Assembly: GCF_003265325.1 (NCBI RefSeq) | Contig: NZ_QGNX01000002.1 | Location: 310,001-374,000, forward strand | Source of the DNA: Oceanibium sediminis | Lineage (GTDB): Bacteria; Pseudomonadota; Alphaproteobacteria; Rhodobacterales; Rhodobacteraceae | DNA length: 64,000 nt | Direction: 5' to 3' | Shown here: piece after piece, positions 59,483 through 64,000 of the stretch | Layout: each line of letters opens with the position of its first letter | Position numbering within the stretch: the first letter of the stretch is position 1 | Notes under the pieces: model-generated | Databases searched by the model: none | Told to the model about the DNA's origin: nothing | Seen by the model: only the letters and a program-made list of their open reading frames with translations | Program-made: the position numbers and the translations under genes

Positions 59483-59593
59483 TAAAATAGGCGGTTAGCG
59501 GCGAAAGAGAAGGGGTCTCTCGCCACCCATGCTTAATAAATGCCGACCACCCCTTAAGACAGCATTAACCAAGATTGATGCAACATCGCGGGC

Positions 59594-61921
59594 ATGAGCC
59601 CGCCGCCGCCCCCCTGCCCAGCGCACACCGCGCCCCCCGCCGATGCCCTGCCGCCCGACCTTTGGGTCCTGGGGGCCTTCGGGATGACCGGCGGTCACAT
59701 GGCGATGCACACCGCGCAAACGGTGGCGGCGGCACTGGAAGGGGGCGCGCGCGTGCGCTGCATCTCGCTGCATCCCGGCGCCTTCGCCGAAGGGGACGTG
59801 GCGCGTCTGCCCGCAGGCATGGACGCGGCCCCGTCGGCGGGGCAACCGCGGGGACGGTATCCCGCCGGGGTGATCTATCTGCGCAGCCTGTGCCGGATGG
59901 CGGGGCCCGGGCGGCTGCGCCGTGCCGTGTTCTGGTTGCGCCGGCTGCGCCAGGCCCGCGCCCTGGCCCGTTCCACCGGGCAGCTGGTGTTGATCCATGA
60001 CGGCGCCGGGCACCCGGCGGGGGCGCGGGTCCTGCAGGCGTTGCTCTCGCTCTGGGTCGGTTTCGGGCACCCTTGCGCCAGCCGCGTGCCGCTGGCGACG
60101 CCGCCCGCGCTGCTGCTGAGCGCGAACCTCGGCCTCAGCCCGGGAAGCCAGACCGCCGAGCAGGCCGAATCGGTGATGTTCCGCCACATCCAGACCGACG
60201 GCCACGCAGAGCTGCGCCTGACCGACACCCACGTGGCGCGCGCCCTGCTCCTGCCGGAGGCGCTGTCGCTGCCCCCGGACACCCGCGCCGACATCCTGGA
60301 CCTGGCGCGGCGCGCGCGCACCCTGCAGGGGCGCGACGTGGAGGCGGCGATGCGGCAGGCCACCTTCAACCCGGCCGGGGATGCGCCCCGCGCCCTGCGC
60401 GCCGCCTTCGCGGTGGCCGAAAGCGGGTTGCCCGCAATCGCCCAACACCTGCGCATCATCGGCAAACGCCGCCGCCACTGGATGCGCTTCGTGCCGCCGG
60501 ATGCGCGGGCCTGCTGGACGGCCCCGGGGCTTGAAGGCGCGGTGCTGCGCCACCTCGCCAATCACAGGATGCAAGCCGGAGACCTCGCGCATCTGAGGGG
60601 GCTTGCCCGCCCACTGTTCGACGGACCCGGCGCGCCGAGCCGGCTGGACTGGTTCCTGTGCCTGGCCCTGCGGGTGCCGGTGGAGCAGGCCTCCTCGCTG
60701 CGGGCGCCATGGCGTTGCGCGCACCTCGCGAACCGCCTGGCGCAGGCCTGCCCGCCAAGGCAGCGCGACCGGGCCGCGCCGCCGCGCCTGACCGTGGCGG
60801 GGTTCGCGGCCAACGGCACCGGGCTCAGCCAGAATTTCTGGATGAGCGTCCACGCGCTGCAACTGGCGGGCATATCCCCGACGCTGGCGCCCACCGACAC
60901 GCAGGCCGGGCACCTGGAAACGCTGCAACAGCCCGAAACGCCACAGCGCAGGCTGATGCGCGATGTCACGCTCTACCACCTGAACGCCGACCGCATCCCG
61001 CAGGAGATCCTGGCCGACCAGCCCAATGCCGGGCGCTACAACATCGGCTTCCTGCTGTGGGAACTGGATCGGGTTCCCGCCGCGCATCGGCTGGCGCTGA
61101 AGATGCTGGATGAAATCTGGGTGCCGAGCGTCTACCTGAAGCGGCTGTACCAGGGCCAGTTCGATGGCGAAGTGGTCCTGATGCGCAAGGGGCTTGTCCT
61201 GCCCCCGCCCGACACCGCCAAGGTTCCCGAAAAGCGTGGCACGCGGTTCGTGATCTGCTTCGACGAACGCTCCTCCGTCGCGCGCAAGAACCCGCTGGCG
61301 GGTGTGCGGGCCTTCCAGGCGGCCTTCGCGGCCGGCGAATCGGCGGAGCTGATCGTCAAGAGCACCCCCGCGCCGCCGGGCCACCGGGGCGACCCCGAGC
61401 GGCAGATGGACGAGATCCGCCGCCTCGCCGCCCGCGACAAGCGGATCACGCTGATCGAATCGCACCTGCCCTTTCCCGCGCTGCTAGGGCTGATAGCATC
61501 GGCTGATGCGCTGCTTTCGCCCCACCGGGCGGAGGGATTCGGCTACCTGCCCGCCTTCGCGCTGAGTCTGAAGGTGCCGGTGATCGCGACCGATCATGGC
61601 GGCTGCCGGGATTTCCTGTCCGAGGACACGGCGTTTCCCCTGCCCCACGACCTGGTTCCGGTGCCGCGCGGCCACGCGATCCACCGCACCCCCGGGGCCC
61701 GCTGGGCCGAGGTCTGCGTTCCCTCCATGGCCGCCGCCATGCAGGCCCTGCACCGGGACCCGGCCCCGGCGCGGGAAAAGGCGCGGCGCGGACAACTGCT
61801 GATGCAGACCGACTACAGCCTCGGCGCGCAGGCCGAACGCTACGTTCAGCGGCTGGAAACCCTCGGGCTGGTCGAAACGCTGGCCGCGCCCGTGTCCCTT
61901 GCCGGCAGCGCGCTTGACTGA
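59594..61921 (+). CDS. Large glycosyltransferase (C-terminal GT4-like domain)
   Basis: A 775-residue protein. The N-terminal 390 residues are an Arg/Ala-rich region that I cannot assign. The C-terminal part (about 395-760) looks like a GT-B glycosyltransferase with VAGFAANGTGLSQNFWMSVHAL at its start, FLLWELDRVP near 490 and the donor-binding LLSPHRAEGFGYLPAFALSLKVPVIATDHGG near 640-670. No signal or membrane helix. The sugar and acceptor are unknown. The ATG at 59594 lacks a clear ribosome-binding site. Confidence 0.8.
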   Translation: MSPPPPPCPAHTAPPADALPPDLWVLGAFGMTGGHMAMHTAQTVAAALEGGARVRCISLHPGAFAEGDVARLPAGMDAAPSAGQPRGRYPAGVIYLRSLCRMAGPGRLRRAVFWLRRLRQARALARSTGQLVLIHDGAGHPAGARVLQALLSLWVGFGHPCASRVPLATPPALLLSANLGLSPGSQTAEQAESVMFRHIQTDGHAELRLTDTHVARALLLPEALSLPPDTRADILDLARRARTLQGRDVEAAMRQATFNPAGDAPRALRAAFAVAESGLPAIAQHLRIIGKRRRHWMRFVPPDARACWTAPGLEGAVLRHLANHRMQAGDLAHLRGLARPLFDGPGAPSRLDWFLCLALRVPVEQASSLRAPWRCAHLANRLAQACPPRQRDRAAPPRLTVAGFAANGTGLSQNFWMSVHALQLAGISPTLAPTDTQAGHLETLQQPETPQRRLMRDVTLYHLNADRIPQEILADQPNAGRYNIGFLLWELDRVPAAHRLALKMLDEIWVPSVYLKRLYQGQFDGEVVLMRKGLVLPPPDTAKVPEKRGTRFVICFDERSSVARKNPLAGVRAFQAAFAAGESAELIVKSTPAPPGHRGDPERQMDEIRRLAARDKRITLIESHLPFPALLGLIASADALLSPHRAEGFGYLPAFALSLKVPVIATDHGGCRDFLSEDTAFPLPHDLVPVPRGHAIHRTPGARWAEVCVPSMAAAMQALHRDPAPAREKARRGQLLMQTDYSLGAQAERYVQRLETLGLVETLAAPVSLAGSALD

Positions 61922-61947
61922 ATGTTCACTTAATGTTTCGCTAGGGC

Positions 61948-62421
61948 ATGAGCACCCCGGACCTGCAACCCGGCCAGCGCCTTGCCAGGGGCGTAAGCCG
62001 CCACCTTGAAACGCTGGGCTTTTCCAGCGTGCTGGAATTCGTGCCCGCCCGCGGGTTGCGGGTGGATGTCATCGCGCTTGGCCCGAAGGGCGAAATCTGG
62101 GTGGTGGAATGCAAGTCCTGCCGGGCCGATTACATGGGCGACAGCAAGTGGCAGGGTTACCTCGAATGGTGCGACCGCTATTTCTGGGCGGTGGACGCCG
62201 ATTTCCCGCAGGACCTGCTGCCCGAGGAAACCGGCCTGATTCTCGCCGATCCCTATGACGCCGAGATCCTGCGCCTCGGCCCCGAGTCGAAACTGGCCGC
62301 CGCGCGGCGCAAGGCGATCACGCTGAAAGTGGCGCGCACCGCCAGCGACCGGCTGCGCCGCGTCATGGATCAGCCGATGGCGGCGATCGTCAGCGGCGCC
62401 GGCCTTTCGCCGACTCGGTGA
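61948..62421 (+). CDS. mmcB: MmcB family DNA repair protein
   Basis: A 157-residue protein with the PD-(D/E)xK-like core RVDVIALGPKGEIWVVECKSCRADYMGD near residues 35-60 and WQGYLEWCDRYFWAVDADFP after it. In Caulobacter MmcB is a damage-induced gene with a nuclease-like fold. The gene starts 26 bp after the glycosyltransferase. Its 3' end overlaps the convergent small gene by 32 bp. Confidence 0.9.
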   Translation: MSTPDLQPGQRLARGVSRHLETLGFSSVLEFVPARGLRVDVIALGPKGEIWVVECKSCRADYMGDSKWQGYLEWCDRYFWAVDADFPQDLLPEETGLILADPYDAEILRLGPESKLAAARRKAITLKVARTASDRLRRVMDQPMAAIVSGAGLSPTR

Positions 62422-62599
62422 TCTTGCGGGCCTGCGCGGCGGCGGCGCGCAGTTCCTCGGCGATTTCCTCGGCCTCTTCCGGGTCGAAATCAAGCGGCAG
62501 ATCGACGCCGTTGCCAACCAGGTAGATGCGCACCATGCCCTGGTCGGTCGGTCCGACCTGCAGATTGGCTTCGATTTCGCTTGGTGTATTGATCCCCAT
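62390..62599 (-). CDS. DUF6324-like small acidic protein
   Basis: A 69-residue protein. MGINTPSEIEANLQVGPTDQ then GMVRIYLVGNGVDLPLDF and the helical DPEEAEEIAEELRAAAAQARKI tail. No signal peptide. The ATG at 62599 follows GGGGGCGCCCGCG. It is small but widely seen next to mmcB in this group (recollection). Convergent overlap of 32 bp with mmcB. Confidence 0.75.
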   Translation of the reverse strand: MGINTPSEIEANLQVGPTDQGMVRIYLVGNGVDLPLDFDPEEAEEIAEELRAAAAQARKITESAKGRRR

Positions 62600-62841
62600 C
62601 GCGGGCGCCCCCTTCGTGTCCGGCTGGCCATTGCAATAGCGCTGGGCGCGCGCGATATCAACCACGCGCCGGCGCCGCGCATCCCATCGCGCGCCCATTC
62701 CCGGTTGATCCGGAACGCGTCCCCCAACCATCGCGCGAACCGCGCTGAAACGCGTTTGGCAAAAACCGCGGACCAGGCCTCAAAACAACGGCACAGACGC
62801 TTGCAATCCGGAAACGGAAACGCTACCTCCTTCGCCACGGT

Positions 62842-62918
62842 GCCGGCTTAGCTCAGTTGGTTAGAGCGCTTGATTGTGGATCAAGAGGTCCCCCGTTCGA
62901 GCCGGGGAGCTGGTACCA
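62842..62918 (+). tRNA. tRNA-His (GTG anticodon)
   Basis: A complete cloverleaf: acceptor GCCGGCT/AGCTGGT, D-arm GCTC...GAGC, anticodon stem CTTGA/TCAAG around TTGTGGA (anticodon GTG), T-arm CCCCG TTCGAGC CGGGG, discriminator A73 and encoded CCA at 62916-62918. The base before position 1 is T, so there is no encoded G-1, a feature reported for alphaproteobacterial tRNA-His with A73. Confidence 0.97.
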
Positions 62919-62949
62919 CCCACTTTTACAGCCAGAACGACGTCGCGGA

Positions 62950-63954
62950 TCAGTACCGCTGAAGCTGCGCTTCGGCGTGGTGGCAGGCCGCGACGCGCCC
63001 TTCCCGCACGTCGCGCAACGGGGGGATGTCGAGCGCACAAACCTCGCTCGCCAGGGGGCAGCGCGGGTGGTAGTGGCAGCCCGGCGGCGGCGACAGGGGG
63101 GACGGCACCTCGCCCTCGATGGGCTCGAAGTGCACCAGTTCGTCCGCATCCAGCACCAGTTTCGGGACCGAGCCGAACAGCGCCGCCGTATAGGGGTGCG
63201 CGGGCCGCTCGAACACCTGCCCCACGGGACCAAGCTCGACGATACGGCCAAGGTACATCACGGCCACACGCTCGCTAACGTGACGCACCACGGACAGGTC
63301 GTGACTGATGAAGACGCAGGTCAGATCGAGGTCGCGCTGAAGCTGCAGGAACAGGTTGATGATCTGCGCCTGGATCGAAACGTCGAGCGAGGCGACCGGC
63401 TCGTCACAGATCAGCACGTCGGGCTGCATCGCCAGCGCGCGCGCAATCGCGATCCGCTGACGCTGCCCGCCCGAGAACTGGTGCGGGTAGCGATCGACCC
63501 AGGCCGGGTCCAGCCCGACGCGCCCGAACCATTCCGCCACGTATGCCTTGGCCTGCGCCTTTGTGGTCAGCCCGTGGGCAATCGGCCCCTCGGCGACGGT
63601 CATGCCCACCTTCATGCGCGGGTCGAGGCTGGCGAAAGGGTCCTGGAACACCGTCTGCACGCGGGTCGTCACCTTGCGCCCGCCTTGCATCACCGGCGCG
63701 CCGTCGATCTGCACCGTGCCTTCCGAGGGTGGCAGGATGCCCGCGATCAGCCGCCCCAGCGTGGACTTGCCACAGCCCGATTCCCCGACCAGGCCCAGGG
63801 TTTCGCCCTTTCGCACCGTCAGGCTGACGCCAGAAACCGCCTGCACGTGGCGCGTTTCCACCGATGCGCCGAGGCGCGCGGCGATCTTTTCGCCGGTGGT
63901 CAGGTTCGGGCCGAAGCTGCGGCTGACGTTGGCGACACTCAGGAAAGCGCTCAT
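62950..63954 (-). CDS. Peptide-type ABC transporter, ATP-binding protein (OppF/DppF type)
   Basis: A 334-residue ABC ATPase. Walker A GESGCGKST near residue 57, signature FSGGQRQRIAIAR near 160, Walker B VLICDEPVASLD near 180, and the C-terminal cysteine cluster GCHYHPRCPLA. It is not closely similar to the ATPase at 18.7 kb, so this is a second peptide-type system. Its start overlaps the preceding gene as ATGA. Confidence 0.93.
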   Translation of the reverse strand: MSAFLSVANVSRSFGPNLTTGEKIAARLGASVETRHVQAVSGVSLTVRKGETLGLVGESGCGKSTLGRLIAGILPPSEGTVQIDGAPVMQGGRKVTTRVQTVFQDPFASLDPRMKVGMTVAEGPIAHGLTTKAQAKAYVAEWFGRVGLDPAWVDRYPHQFSGGQRQRIAIARALAMQPDVLICDEPVASLDVSIQAQIINLFLQLQRDLDLTCVFISHDLSVVRHVSERVAVMYLGRIVELGPVGQVFERPAHPYTAALFGSVPKLVLDADELVHFEPIEGEVPSPLSPPPGCHYHPRCPLASEVCALDIPPLRDVREGRVAACHHAEAQLQRY

Positions 63955-64000
63955 GACACCGCCCCTTCACTCAGGCCCACGGGGTGGAAACAGCGCCAGG
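63951..64000 (-). CDS. Peptide-type ABC transporter ATP-binding protein, C-terminal end (continues outside window)
   Basis: The last codons read WRCFHPVGLSEGAVS and then TGA at 63951-63953, overlapping the next start as ATGA. The CFHP ending is typical of OppD/DppD-type ATPases. Only about 15 residues are in the window. Confidence 0.7.
   Translation of the reverse strand, partial: WRCFHPVGLSEGAVS

Noticed and set aside
62869-62885. TTGAT...ATCAA dyad resembling an FNR site
   Set aside because: It is the anticodon arm of tRNA-His, and the 5-bp spacing is wrong for an FNR box.

Overview
The window is GC-rich DNA (roughly two thirds G+C by eye) from an alphaproteobacterium, most likely a Rhodobacteraceae/Roseobacter-type marine or host-associated heterotroph. 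Support comes from the gene content and order: fhs-folD, pal-cpoB-tilS-ftsH, a cdd-deoCAB-add-upp salvage operon, a propionyl-CoA carboxylase/mutase locus with a PccR-type regulator, 6S RNA next to 5-formyl-THF cyclo-ligase, MmcB, and a tRNA-His with A73 and no encoded G-1. No phage, insertion sequence or CRISPR array was seen. The organism assignment is inference from family knowledge; no database search was possible.

Layout. 0-5 kb: the end of an AAA ATPase, a beta-hydroxyacid dehydrogenase and two members (DEXH helicase and PdeM nuclease) of the ligase-associated DNA-damage module without the ligase and exonuclease. 4.8-7.8 kb: fhs and folD (one-carbon/folate) on the minus strand with a long leader. 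7.8-12.7 kb: pal-cpoB-tilS-ftsH on the minus strand with a clear intrinsic terminator after ftsH. 12.9-27.9 kb: an accessory catabolic block containing a fatty-acid desaturase, a complete oligopeptide-type ABC transporter, a Rieske monooxygenase / small helical protein / dimethylglycine-dehydrogenase-like flavoprotein operon, a LysR regulator with two matching T-N11-A boxes, a GNAT protein, and carnitine 3-dehydrogenase-thioesterase plus a BKACE enzyme. Together these could take carnitine to glycine betaine, demethylate it, and pass one-carbon units to folate and on to FolD/Fhs. 27.9-31.4 kb: an MFS transporter, an aldo/keto reductase, two decayed genes (alcohol dehydrogenase and enolase-superfamily dehydratase) and an entericidin-type lipoprotein. 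31.6-36.9 kb: a tightly overlapped nucleoside salvage operon cdd-deoC-deoA-deoB-add-upp. 37-52.7 kb: an EF-hand protein and a propionyl-CoA assimilation region (prpE, malic enzyme, methylmalonyl-CoA mutase, pccA, pccB, pccR) with two glycosyltransferases and several tiny envelope proteins between them. 52.8-59.5 kb: DUF3052, a carboxylate-amine ligase, a low-GC islet with a SnoaL-like gene, YebC, an SLC13 permease, a YmdB-like phosphodiesterase, 5-formyl-THF cyclo-ligase and 6S RNA. 59.6-64 kb: a large glycosyltransferase, MmcB, a small DUF6324 protein, tRNA-His, and the start of a second peptide-type ABC transporter.

The most interesting parts are (i) the Rieske operon control region, where a near-identical LysR box pair, a predicted promoter and a 13-bp leader hairpin beside the ribosome-binding site occupy about 100 bp; (ii) the small unrecognised helical protein translationally coupled between the Rieske enzyme and the flavoprotein; (iii) the collapsed ADH/dehydratase remnant; (iv) an orphan plus-strand intrinsic terminator in the 526-bp gap before the EF-hand gene, a candidate sRNA end; and (v) tiny lipoproteins embedded in the pcc locus.
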